Below, piece after piece: positions 38,016 to 47,633 of a DNA stretch of 64,000 nucleotides. The notes under the pieces are model-generated. The model searched no databases. It was not told the origin of the DNA and saw only the letters and a program-made list of their open reading frames with translations. The stretch spans positions 248,001-312,000 of the forward strand of contig NZ_UZAC03000001.1 of the NCBI RefSeq assembly GCF_900538055.1. Direction: 5' to 3'. The stretch's first letter is position 1. Every line of letters starts with the position of its first letter. The DNA comes from Pasteuria penetrans (GTDB lineage Bacteria; Bacillota; Bacilli; Thermoactinomycetales; Thermoactinomycetaceae). The translations under genes were made by a program, and so were the position numbers.

Positions 38016-40190
38016 ATGACATTGTTTTCGTGTGTAGCTCGTATGATCCGGCGTCGTCCGCAGGCCTACATAGGTCTGCTGTTGAACTCGATTATCATTT
38101 CAGCAGTCATCTTTTCTTTTGCATCCTTCATGTTCCATCCCCAGTTGCCCCCGTCAAGGGAATATCAGGAACTGATGAAATCCCTTTTTCGGACCATGTT
38201 TTATATCCTCATGTTCTGTTCCTTCTTCTCCGTTTTCTATTCCCTAGCTACGCTCTACAGGGAACGGCAGAAACAATTCGGGATCTTTATACTCATGGGT
38301 ATAAAATACCAACAGTTGCGGATTATATTATGGTTAGAGACCATGATCATTGGTGGTTTTTCAGTTGTTTTCGGGGTGTTGCTCGGTATGGTTCTAAATT
38401 GGGGCCTTGGACTCCTTGCGGAGTCCCTTTTCGAGTATGTAGCATTGGATTTTCACTTTTCCCTCGGATCCTTGGGAATCACGGCGGCATCCTCCCTAGC
38501 TATTTTTCTTTTGGCTGCCCTTGCGATACCCTTTCTCGTACAGAATCAAAAAGCAATTCAGTTACTTCAAGGCAAAAAACGAATGGATGATAAACCAGAA
38601 CCGGCGATAGGATCCCTACGTGCCCTGGTATCATTTCTTTCCCTAGGTATCATTATCGCAATTTGTCTCTTCCTACCTGTGGATATGAATATAGGTGTCG
38701 GTGAGTTCCCAGATTCCATTCAATATATTTTTCCTATTTGTGTGCTATTGACTTTTGTGGGTACCTACCTTTTCTATCGCCAGGGGAGTGTAGCCCTGGC
38801 AAAATGGTTCCGTTGGAATAGGTCCTTTTCCTGGCACGGAATACGTCTGTTGTGGATGGGGAACATGGCCCATCGATTGCGTGACAACTCCCGCTTCTTC
38901 TGGTTTTTTTCTATGCTTCTGCTCACCGTCTTTACCTCGGTGAGTGTTGTAGTAACCATTGTGAAGGGGGTTACCGAGTTCACTACGGGAATGGAGAATC
39001 AGCAACAGAATCCAGCCCCCCTTCTCATCCATCGCCTAGGGGAAGAAGATAGGATCAGTTCTGAGGTGCAAAGTAGATCGCAGTGGATGGATCAGACTCT
39101 CCTAAATAATGACGTCGGTCTGAGGCGTGTTGATTCGACACCGGTTGTACGTTTGGACAAGGAAAACACAGACCTCATCAAACCCCCAGTGAAGCCTGAG
39201 GAGCATGAAAAATATGAGGAGATACAGGATAAAAAGAGGGAAGCCCTAGCAAGGGGGGATCAATCTTTTCTCGAGGAGCATACCGAGTTCGTAGCCGTTT
39301 CTGTAAACGACTATAACAAGATAATGGGAGCCTATGGGGGAGAACTACTACACCTTAAACCCAATGAGGCGGTAGCACTAGGATCGAAGCAAGGAGCGGC
39401 CTCAAATCCATTACCGCGGGGGTTAGGCGCCGCAAAGGTTACAATCCCAAGTCTGGAAAAACACCCTGTACCTGCGGTTCTCCCACAGGAACATTCTGCA
39501 GATGGTAATGCGCAAGGAATGTATGTGTTGGGAGATAGTGTGTATTCAAAATTATTAGATCTACAGGATCCCGGTATCCTAAAACTTCGAGACGTTAATT
39601 ATATATCGAAGCAGGGTAGAATGAATTTCCCAATTTTTCGCGCCCTGGTCAAGGTAACAGAACCATCTGATTCCGGAACGGTTACTCCTACAAATAGAAT
39701 AATGGATCACATAATCCACGATGGTAGTCAAAAAGACAAATTAAAATGGTTCCTATTTCCCTGTTTGCTCACCATGCTGACCATTTGCCTTGTCTTTGTT
39801 ACCATTGCCGGTAACTTCCTACTGCTTCGCATTTATACCGATATAGAAGACCAACAGCAACAGTTTCATAATTTACTACGAATCGGCTTTTCTATACCAA
39901 ATTTACAAAAATCAATCACAGTTCAAATTTCCTATATTTTCTTTTTCCCCTTGCTGCTAGCTGTTTTCTTAGCATTCTGCGTGGTGTACTACGGAATCCG
40001 ATCGGTAAAGCACATGATCCCCCTAATTACAGGCGAGGGGTCAGAAGGGGAAATAGGAAACAAGATTTTGGAGATTGCATCGCTTTCCACTATGCAGGTG
40101 ATTGCCGTATTTTTGGGCATTCAGATGATCATATTTCTATCAGCCCGTTTGTGTATATTGCGTGCAATAAAGAAACGGATAACTAGATGA
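38016..40190 (+). CDS. BceB-type ABC transporter permease, copy D
   Basis: 724 residues, intact. MTLFSCVARMIRRRPQAYIG, then helices around 17-40, 55-80, 105-135, 150-175, 200-225 and 230-250. The extracellular domain (about 290-590) includes DYNKIMGAYGGELLHL. C-terminal helices include LTICLVFVTIAGNFLLL and FFFPLLLAVFLAFCVVYYGI. GGAGG lies 11 nt before the ATG, and ATGGTACAATGTAGGCGAAG upstream is shared with copies A-C. It is more diverged from A and B than they are from each other. A terminator follows. Role in peptide-antibiotic resistance or sensing is inferred from family only. Confidence 0.88.
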   Translation: MTLFSCVARMIRRRPQAYIGLLLNSIIISAVIFSFASFMFHPQLPPSREYQELMKSLFRTMFYILMFCSFFSVFYSLATLYRERQKQFGIFILMGIKYQQLRIILWLETMIIGGFSVVFGVLLGMVLNWGLGLLAESLFEYVALDFHFSLGSLGITAASSLAIFLLAALAIPFLVQNQKAIQLLQGKKRMDDKPEPAIGSLRALVSFLSLGIIIAICLFLPVDMNIGVGEFPDSIQYIFPICVLLTFVGTYLFYRQGSVALAKWFRWNRSFSWHGIRLLWMGNMAHRLRDNSRFFWFFSMLLLTVFTSVSVVVTIVKGVTEFTTGMENQQQNPAPLLIHRLGEEDRISSEVQSRSQWMDQTLLNNDVGLRRVDSTPVVRLDKENTDLIKPPVKPEEHEKYEEIQDKKREALARGDQSFLEEHTEFVAVSVNDYNKIMGAYGGELLHLKPNEAVALGSKQGAASNPLPRGLGAAKVTIPSLEKHPVPAVLPQEHSADGNAQGMYVLGDSVYSKLLDLQDPGILKLRDVNYISKQGRMNFPIFRALVKVTEPSDSGTVTPTNRIMDHIIHDGSQKDKLKWFLFPCLLTMLTICLVFVTIAGNFLLLRIYTDIEDQQQQFHNLLRIGFSIPNLQKSITVQISYIFFFPLLLAVFLAFCVVYYGIRSVKHMIPLITGEGSEGEIGNKILEIASLSTMQVIAVFLGIQMIIFLSARLCILRAIKKRITR

Positions 40191-40201
40191 TGAATTAGAA
40201 G

Positions 40202-40235
40202 CGGGGGGACACCTAGATTTCCCCCGTTTTTCTAG
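40202..40235 (+). terminator. Rho-independent terminator
   Basis: CGGGGGG and CCCCCG pair around a short loop, followed by TTTTTCTAG; 12 nt after the stop of permease copy D. Confidence 0.75.
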
Positions 40236-40239
40236 TTTT

Positions 40240-40985
40240 CCCTGATTTTCTTGTAAGAACGTTCGTTTACGATGAAACCCACAGCCCCACCATAATGATA
40301 AATCCACCAGAATTGATAGGGGATTGTTTTCTTCCAACTAGATATCTAGTCCTATACAATAAAAACTGAGAAACGGTGGGGGACGCTGCAAAATCACCAG
40401 GAATGGCTATAGGAAACGTATCCTAGATACCCATAAAGGCCCTATTACCTCCCCTGATTCCACGGCTTACAGAACGCCAATTTCCAGTCGGTCCTGGCCA
40501 AACCCCTACTTCCGTTAGGGGGACCCCTCCCCTGTTGAAAAAGCTTGTTTCCTTCCGAACAAACGGTGTAACACTAGAGGCTCTGGGAAGGCAAACGAAG
40601 TGAAACAGATACTCGGTTATTAGACGGATATTTCCCACATAGAAGGTTGGGCCGGGAATAGACCCCATAAACGCATTTCCAACATAATGTTCCATTCCGA
40701 TCCACCGCATCCGGAAAGATGATTTCCCCAAACGACATCCATAGGAAGCAAGGGTGGAGAGTGGCTTCAAAAGGGGCTTACGTTGGTTCCCAACTACCGT
40801 TTAGGCTCCCCTATCCTCCATTGTGAATACTTCGAAAATACCTCCGTTTGGTTTGGGGATTTTCTATCTTTCTAAAGTGAAGAATGCGACCCTACGTTGG
40901 CAGCATCCTGTTGGGGGTGTGAACTTCTGAACAGGGTTTTTGGGGGGGATTTCCCCCCATTCGAGGTGCTATCCTCCATGGATTA
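40240..40985. other. No clear gene
   Basis: A minus frame of 115 codons (40423-40770) starts at a TTG and shows no motif or signal peptide; it may be chance or a relic. Confidence 0.3.
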
Positions 40986-40987
40986 CT

Positions 40988-41665
40988 GTCGAGTAGATCC
41001 GGCATTTCAGCCGAGTCCCTCACAGATCTGGACGTGATACTCTCGCATCATCCGGCTCTTCTCATCCCATCCCAATCTTCAGACCCTTTAAGTCCTACTT
41101 CGGTTATGGGGATGTTGCCCCGAGGTTCCAGTGACCTCCTCTAGTGGATCCCCCACTAAAGTTCTCATCTAACTGTCCTCCGCAGGATGAGTCAGCCCCT
41201 TCGCTCCACTTCCATTACAAAAGCTTCCTCACTACTATGAGCTGATCCGACTTCGTGCACGGAACCTCGGTTTTATCCTCGGTCTTTTTCCATCTGGCGA
41301 CAGCCAGACGCCGTACGACGACGATCTCTCAAGTTCCGATCAAGAGCCCCTACATCGGGTTCATCCCGCCTATACACCACATGCCACCAGGGCAGAAGAT
41401 AGGTCATCCCCCACGGTTCATCCTGACGTTAGCACCCCACCTCGGTTTTGACATGGACTACGCTTTTCGATGCGTCTTCGAACGATTCGCTTTCGCTGAT
41501 CTCCCCGATTCCCACCTGACAGGGGGTCATGCCCTGCCTTTTCCTAGATCGCTCACAACCAGGGCATTTGACCCCAGCAGCACTAGGCGGTTTGTAACCT
41601 GCTACCTACCAGCCGGTTACGAAGGGCCGAGCAACCTTCATCTCTTGAACGACTTCTTGACACAC
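40988..41665 (-). mobile_element. Full-length ORF-less group II intron
   Basis: 678 nt on the minus strand from GTGTGTCAAGAAG to CTACTCGAC. Domain V (GAGCCGGATGATGCG, CACGTCCAGATC) and domain VI are well formed. It is alignable throughout with the intron at 60756-61519. No reverse transcriptase frame is inside. Confidence 0.85.
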
Positions 41666-41753
41666 GGTGCTGGTGCGGGGAGTAAAAGTCAGTTGATTTA
41701 GTTTTTTCCGATATTAATTATGTTTAAAAATAGGATATTTTGATTGCTAACAG

Positions 41754-43057
41754 TTAATGAATTACTTCTTTATGATATGTATGGATAAGCTGTTCTCGGG
41801 TTCCCTGTTGTCCACGCATCGTGTAATTTCCTTCGTTTTTTTGTCCCGCACAAACGTGCTTGCTCTCAATTGATTGGGGTTCTCCCTTTTGCCCGTCATA
41901 TTGGTGAAATATAGTACCCTTTGATTGGGCAAGCTCACTGATCTCATAGCTGTAGTACCCCCCATCGGCATACAACCACGTTCCATCATGGGGAATTCAT
42001 GTTCCTATGTACTCCTTCGCAAAGGTCGTATCTGGATAGAAAGGAACCTCTCAGATCAAAGAAGGAAATTAGGCTTATTCCCTTCTCCCCATCACGATCT
42101 GTCCGGAATATCCCCAACATTCCTGTTTGTTCCTCTTCCTGTACTGAGCATCAGGATCACAAGGGCTTTGTAGACTACCAGAACGCACCTTGGGAATCAT
42201 CCTGAGATTTCCTTGTTCATCCTCTTCAGTCTGTTCCCAGATCACCCTTTCCAGCAATGCATACTCCATGGTTGATCTGATTTTGTCCTATTGGGAGACC
42301 TGTTCCCTTATGGCCAAGCAAACCCCAATTAGCTCTGCAGTTCTATGATCCCTTGCTGTTACTCCTTCGGGGAGGGAGAAGGGAGGACTGATGGCCCAAT
42401 GATTGCCGACTACCGATGTCTGTTACTTTGCACCCCTTTTTCCAGAAAGACCCCCCACTCCGCGGGGAGGGGAATCAGAAGTTCAGCCGAGATACAAACC
42501 ACATTTTTTGCCACCAGATCGATCACTTCATTACGGGTTCATTTCCTTATGTTGCTGTTGATTAGTGTGCTATCCATTCTACGGCAGGTGGATAGCATAC
42601 CTACTATTGACTTTTGGAAGGTGGTGAAATGCTGAAAGGAATCCTGTGTAACATTGCATCCTGTTTCCTCCTCGTATGCCAACAACCGTTTCCTGCCGTC
42701 ATATAATGTCCTTCTACCTATAAGGGGCTTTCTTTTCTTCCCCCCCAGAGCTTCAAAAAATAATCCCTCCCGTGGGAGACGTTCGATCAATTCCCTGTCG
42801 GTCCACCCAAAGGTCTTTTTAACGAACTCCAGGATTATGATAAAAAGAATATCCTTGCAGGGTTGACCAATCGTATTATGGTAATCGGCATATTTTTCCT
42901 TGTACAATGAAGCATATTGCACGTAGTACTCGCAAAGGATTGCAAGTTTAATTTCTTCCTTGGTGGAACACCAGTACCACTTGTCCGCGAAGTATTCAAT
43001 CCATTCCTCTACCCCTTTCAAGTTCGACGGTTCCATGGTACAATGCCTTGAGACCAT
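41754..43057 (-). pseudogene. Broken DDE transposase
   Basis: The N-terminal 172 residues are open (EEWIEYFADKWYWCSTKEEI through RMDSTLINSNIRK, the family motif with the first Asp). After that the frame breaks. ADGGYYSYEISELAQSKGTI (second Asp) and FTNMTGKRENPNQLRASTF are found in separate frames at 41754-41989. The start at 43057 has GGAGG 10 nt upstream, so the gene was once well expressed. An inverted repeat overlaps the start region (43045-43128). It resembles ISNCY/IS5-like enzymes; the exact family is not certain. Confidence 0.8.
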
Positions 43058-43128
43058 CTGTTATCAACCTCCTTTTTGTATGTGGGTATAAAGAGGATTA
43101 TATAGGAATAACAGATGGTCTTCAAGTT

Positions 43129-43660
43129 TTTTTGGGAGTATTTTTCAAGTAATACATAGAAGTTATTTCGAATGTACATAGGGAGAGAGGATCACATCCT
43201 ACTTTACTTTATATATTCAGAATATTATCATAAATATGGGTAGCCTGACCATAGGCTAATCTTTTTCCTGAGGATGCATTGAATGAAAGAGCAAGTACTA
43301 TCAAATAACCATACTATATTTATTAAATTTTATTATAGATCGGGGAGGGAACCGAATTTTGGAAAACAGTGTTCTAGGCGGTACTTGTCGGATCGTTCCT
43401 TTTTGCGGTAGCACCACTCCTTATGAATATAAAAAATTAGAACATACTTCAGAATAGACTTCGAACTCTCGTCCCCTTCCTTATCCACATATTTTTACCT
43501 TCTATGCTTACATATGGAAATATCAAATAGAATAGCAAAGATACAACCAACTATCTATATATTTGCATATACATCCAGATAAAATTATATAATAAAAGAT
43601 TTTACCCCCCGATAACCTATCGCATACACCTTACCCTACCCGATTTCCTTTGTAAAGAAG
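43129..43660. other. AT-rich, no gene
   Basis: 43300-43440 is a diverged copy of 21090-21230. No gene is supported. Confidence 0.4.
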
Positions 43661-43662
43661 AA

Positions 43663-43974
43663 TTGGGTACTATCATTGCCAGACGTACACAGCTCATCAG
43701 CGACGAAAACCGTCCATACGATCAAGAAACAGATGGTTGGGTGATCTCAGATTGGGATCTTCCTACGATCAGCAAGATATTCAACCATAATGACCCGTTC
43801 GATACCGTAGTGGAAAAACCCATTGCCCCATCAGGGCTTGTGATGGTACACTGTCTACCCGAGGAAAGAAAGAGACCCCCCATCATGGAAAATAGAGCCG
43901 GGAAGGAAGATAAATTTCCCAACCATAGGAACAAAAGAAATGGGAGGGATCCCCCCTTCTTCGTTTCCCTATGA
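43663..43974 (+). CDS. Unrecognised open frame, possibly a remnant
   Basis: About 100 codons: ARRTQLISDENRPYDQETDG, WVISDWDLPTISKIFNHNDP, then SGLVMVHCLPEERKRPP. The composition looks protein-like, but the only start is TTG without a ribosome site and the frame extends further upstream without a start. It may be the 3' end of a lost gene. It precedes the lipoprotein gene at 44077. Confidence 0.3.
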   Translation: MGTIIARRTQLISDENRPYDQETDGWVISDWDLPTISKIFNHNDPFDTVVEKPIAPSGLVMVHCLPEERKRPPIMENRAGKEDKFPNHRNKRNGRDPPFFVSL

Positions 43975-44076
43975 AAAATTCATGGTCCTTCCCCATCGTT
44001 ACCATCTTTCACAAAACAACAAAGAGTGGGTCAGGGGTATACTGCAAGAATTTGGGGAAAGGATACTGCGAACATA

Positions 44077-45195
44077 ATGAATAGAAAAGGAATACGGACT
44101 ACCTATTCAGGTATCATCAGCCTTTCCCTCGCACTATTTGGATTAGGAGGATGCAACAGTAATGATAGGCAGACAAGTGGTGAGGACCGTTTCAACATAG
44201 GTTTAGTTCTCAATGAGGGAGGGAATAAGGATGGATCCTATGGCCAAGCCGCCGATGAAGCTTTGGCAAGGTTAGAGAAAGAGGGAAATCCATTAACCTA
44301 CCAAATCATCGAAAACAAGGGAGAAACGGCCCAGAAGTCTGACATGAAGAGACTTCTGGAAAAGAAAAAAGAACTCATGATAGGAGTAAGTTTTCGGCTT
44401 GCGGAACCTATGATGGAATTAGCACCAGAATATCCCAACACCCGTTTCATAGTAATAGATAGTGATAAAAATCAAAAGTTTCCCCCCAATATGGCTTCCT
44501 GCCTATTCAACGATCACCAGGGAGCTTTTTTGGCAGGACTCCTGGCAGGCTACGTCACAAAAACGGGAAAAGTCGGACTCATTGCCGGAATGCCGTGCAC
44601 CCTAGTCAGTCGTTTCATAGCAGGATTCAAAGCAGGAGTGAAGGTCATTTCACAAGCCAAGGAAAAACCCATAGAGGTCGAGGTCGTTTATGCAAATAGT
44701 TTCCTCGATGCAAATCTGGGCCTATCGCTCACACCTCCCCTCATCGCCAAGGGAGTCGATGTGTTTTATCATGCTGCAGGTAAGGTGGCCAAGGGAATGT
44801 TTCGTGCAATCAGGGAAACAAAAGACAGGGAAATATGGGGTATCGGTACCGATAAGGACCAAAAATCGGAAGCCCCTAATCACATCATAGGATCTGTACG
44901 TAAACACTTCTATTTGGTCTTCAAAGATATGATAAACAAGATGAGGAAGGGGGATACCTCCTCATTTGGAAGAATCAACCCCTATGGAATTTCCGAAGGG
45001 GCTATTGACATCAAGAGAGACTACGCCGATAAATTGGATGCTAAAAAAACGCAACAATCAGACATGATCCTGGAAGCTGGCGAAAAAGCCGTCGCCAAGG
45101 GGATGGTAGTCCCCGCCACAGAGGAAGAGGAAAAATCATGGCAACCCCCAAATTATTTTCTTGAACACATAAAAAAGAGTATCAGCTCCCCCTAG
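44077..45195 (+). CDS. BMP-family (Med/TmpC-type) substrate-binding lipoprotein
   Basis: 372 residues. The signal peptide ends LALFGLGGC, a lipobox, so the protein is anchored outside the membrane. Family features: NIGLVLNEGGNKDGSYGQAA, VSFRLAEPMMELAPEYPNTR, FNDHQGAFLAGLLAGYVTKT, VGLIAGMP, GFKAGVKV, DVFYHAAGKVAKGMF and GTDKDQK. BMP proteins bind nucleosides or purines for ABC importers. No permease or ATPase of such a system is adjacent. The ATG at 44077 (MNRKGIRTTYSG) is chosen over an upstream GTG because it begins the signal peptide. A terminator lies about 80 nt downstream. Confidence 0.88.
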   Translation: MNRKGIRTTYSGIISLSLALFGLGGCNSNDRQTSGEDRFNIGLVLNEGGNKDGSYGQAADEALARLEKEGNPLTYQIIENKGETAQKSDMKRLLEKKKELMIGVSFRLAEPMMELAPEYPNTRFIVIDSDKNQKFPPNMASCLFNDHQGAFLAGLLAGYVTKTGKVGLIAGMPCTLVSRFIAGFKAGVKVISQAKEKPIEVEVVYANSFLDANLGLSLTPPLIAKGVDVFYHAAGKVAKGMFRAIRETKDREIWGIGTDKDQKSEAPNHIIGSVRKHFYLVFKDMINKMRKGDTSSFGRINPYGISEGAIDIKRDYADKLDAKKTQQSDMILEAGEKAVAKGMVVPATEEEEKSWQPPNYFLEHIKKSISSP

Positions 45196-45277
45196 GATAT
45201 CAGGTCCAAAGTATGAGTGAGTACGGGTTGACCATCCAGGAACTCCCACCATAGTTTTCGTATTTGCTCTCTACAAA

Positions 45278-45316
45278 GGAAAAAACCATTCCTCTATCAG
45301 GGAATGGTTTTTTCCT
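45278..45316. terminator. Bidirectional terminator
   Basis: AAAAAACCATTCC and GGAATGGTTTTTT pair around an 8-nt loop, with A- and T-runs on both sides. It separates the convergent BMP lipoprotein and M42 peptidase genes. Confidence 0.9.
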
Positions 45317-45347
45317 ACCCCAAAATACCGAACGAATGATACCACCC

Positions 45348-46427
45348 CTACCTCAAAAGATCCTTGAGAAGGGGCCGATCCAAACGCCTCAGAACAGCTG
45401 TCAGCAATTGAATGGATTGCATAAAATCATCCTTATGCAAAAGGGAATTGTGACTATGGATATATCTAGTCGCAAAACCCAATGTTACAGTAGGACAACC
45501 GATCCCAAATCGATGAAACTTACCCCCATCGGTCCCCCCCTTTCCCCCCGCTTCCTTCTGAACGGGAATCCCTATCTCCCTTGCTACATCCAAAACAAAA
45601 TCACACAAAAAACGGTGAGAAATAAGACCATCATCATACATAGCCAGCACGGGACCCGCACCCATACGTAGCCCTGAGGAACACCCCGAAGGTGTATCGG
45701 TAGCAATATCTACATCCAAAGCAAAAGCCACGTCCGGTTCCACAAGACGGGCTAACGTCTCCGCACCCCGCAACCCCACCTCCTCCTGGACCGTGGCACC
45801 AGCAAAGAGGATATTAGGATGGGATTGTTCTTTCAATCTCTCTACCACTTCAATGGCTAACAAACAACCCGCACGATTGTCTAGAGCCTTTCCAGCCCAG
45901 ATCATCCCGTCAGCCAGCGTATAAAAACATGAATCAGGAGCAATGGAATCACCAGGTCGGATACCCCACTGCGCAACCTCCTCTGAATCCCCCGCACCAA
46001 TGTCGATGAACAAATCACTCACTTGCACAGTTTTTTCCCTTTCCCCCACCTTCAAGAGATGAGGAGACCTACAACCAATCACACCACGATGTACACCTCC
46101 ATCCCGAGAATGAATCCGTACCCTATGCCCCAAAACATTTTGTGACCACCAGCTACCTATAGTCTGGAACCGCAGAAACCCACCCTTCGTAACACCCGTA
46201 ACGAGAAAACCTACCTCATCCATGTGACCCGCTATCAATACCCTCGGACCCTCAGGATCCCCTTGTTTCCTACCTACCATTCCTCCTAAACGGTCGTAGA
46301 GAATTTCCTCCACCATGGGGGAGAGGTGATCCCTCATACACCGACGCACCGGATCCTCAAAGCCCGAAACACCGTCCGCATTCACTAGATCGCGGAGTTT
46401 TTTCTCCACGGAAAAAGACCCTGTCAC
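45348..46427 (-). CDS. M42 family aminopeptidase
   Basis: 359 residues. Metal ligands and catalytic residues of the M42 (FrvX/glutamyl aminopeptidase-like) family are visible: AGHMDEVG, KALDNRAGC, ATVQEEVGLRGAE, FALDVDIATD and TRYIHSHNS. These are large, often dodecameric, cytosolic enzymes with two metal ions that degrade peptides. The start is a GTG preceded by GGGAGTGGGTGGG. It follows a close paralogue at 46519-47610, separated by a terminator-like hairpin, so it may have its own promoter. Confidence 0.92.
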   Translation of the reverse strand: MTGSFSVEKKLRDLVNADGVSGFEDPVRRCMRDHLSPMVEEILYDRLGGMVGRKQGDPEGPRVLIAGHMDEVGFLVTGVTKGGFLRFQTIGSWWSQNVLGHRVRIHSRDGGVHRGVIGCRSPHLLKVGEREKTVQVSDLFIDIGAGDSEEVAQWGIRPGDSIAPDSCFYTLADGMIWAGKALDNRAGCLLAIEVVERLKEQSHPNILFAGATVQEEVGLRGAETLARLVEPDVAFALDVDIATDTPSGCSSGLRMGAGPVLAMYDDGLISHRFLCDFVLDVAREIGIPVQKEAGGKGGTDGGKFHRFGIGCPTVTLGFATRYIHSHNSLLHKDDFMQSIQLLTAVLRRLDRPLLKDLLR

Positions 46428-46483
46428 ACCCCACCCACTCCCATTTCTATCGTAGGAAAACCGTAATGAGAATCCACCATCAC

Positions 46484-46510
46484 AAAACAGACCCCACTGA
46501 GGCCTGTTTT
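46484..46510 (-). terminator. Probable terminator
   Basis: AAAACAGGCC and GGTCTGTTTT form a 10-bp stem with one mismatch between the two M42 genes, just after the stop of the first one. Confidence 0.6.
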
Positions 46511-46518
46511 CCTAATCA

Positions 46519-47610
46519 TCACCCCACATCAAAACCAACCAAATTCTGTAGACTACGGCGATCCAGTCTTTCAATTACAGCAACAAGCAACTGGGCCGCC
46601 TGCTCGAAATCAGAACGTGCCATGAGAGCATTGTGACTATGAATATACCGCGTGGGAAAACCCACCACAACCGTGGGACAACCTATACCTGTCAAATGGA
46701 ATTTCCCACCATCGGTTCCACCCCTGGCCATAGAATCCAGTTGAATGGGGATTTTCAGTTCCTCCGCCGTATCCATAACAAAATCACGCAACCCACGATG
46801 GGGCAACATAGAGGAATCATATAAAACAACCGTTGGCCCCTGACCCATTACCATACATGTCGCCCTATCCTCAAACCCGGGCATATCCGTTGCACAACCC
46901 ACATCCACTGCAAAAGCAATATCCGGTTGAACCCTTCGGGCCAATGTTTCCGCCCCCCGCAGGCCTACCTCTTCCTGTACGGTAGCACCAGCAAAGACAA
47001 TATTGGGATGATCCATTCCCTTCAACCGATGTAGGACCTCAATCGCTAGGGCGCACCCGGACCGGTTGTCCAGAGCTTTGCCAGCCCAAATCGTGCCATG
47101 GGCCAACGTATAAAAATCGGAGTCAGGAACGATGGGATCCCCGCGACGTATCCCCCATTGGGCTACCTCATCGGCATCCCTCGCACCGATGTCAATGAAC
47201 ATATCCGACAATTCAACCGTTTTCTTTACTTCCTCAGGTTTCAGAAGATGGGGCGGCTTGGAACCGATCACACCCCGATGGATTGTTCCATCCCTCGACT
47301 GAATACGTACACGATGCGCAAGAACATTTTGCGACCACCATCCCCCCACCGTTTGAAAGCGTAAAAATCCCTTTTTCATAATATCAGTAACCATAAAACC
47401 AACTTCATCCATATGCCCAGCCACCAAAATTCGGGGCCCCTCAGAATCCCCTACCTTCTTGCCCACCAAACTACCCAACCGATCCTTCCAAATTGCATCA
47501 GACACAGGTGAGGCCATGTAACCCTCCATACACTTACGAACCTCATCCTCAAAGCCACTGATCCCATTGGCATTGACCAATTCTGCTATTCTCTTTTCTA
47601 TTGCGTCCAT
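46519..47610 (-). CDS. M42 family aminopeptidase, paralogue
   Basis: About 363 residues. AGHMDEVGFMVTD, KALDNRSGCALAIEVL, ATVQEEVGLRGAET, AFAVDVGCATD and TRYIHSHNAL carry the metal and catalytic residues. It is highly similar to the downstream copy. The ATG at 47610 (MDAIEKRIAELV) follows AAGGGGGG by 6 nt and is preferred to the ATG at 47631. Its start region abuts the dapF stop at 47634, so dapF and this gene are probably co-transcribed. Confidence 0.92.
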   Translation of the reverse strand: MDAIEKRIAELVNANGISGFEDEVRKCMEGYMASPVSDAIWKDRLGSLVGKKVGDSEGPRILVAGHMDEVGFMVTDIMKKGFLRFQTVGGWWSQNVLAHRVRIQSRDGTIHRGVIGSKPPHLLKPEEVKKTVELSDMFIDIGARDADEVAQWGIRRGDPIVPDSDFYTLAHGTIWAGKALDNRSGCALAIEVLHRLKGMDHPNIVFAGATVQEEVGLRGAETLARRVQPDIAFAVDVGCATDMPGFEDRATCMVMGQGPTVVLYDSSMLPHRGLRDFVMDTAEELKIPIQLDSMARGGTDGGKFHLTGIGCPTVVVGFPTRYIHSHNALMARSDFEQAAQLLVAVIERLDRRSLQNLVGFDVG

Positions 47611-47633
47611 CGTACGCCCCCCTTCACTCATAA

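Noticed and set aside
41255-41701. 148-codon plus frame
   Set aside because: Antisense of the group II intron at 40988-41665.
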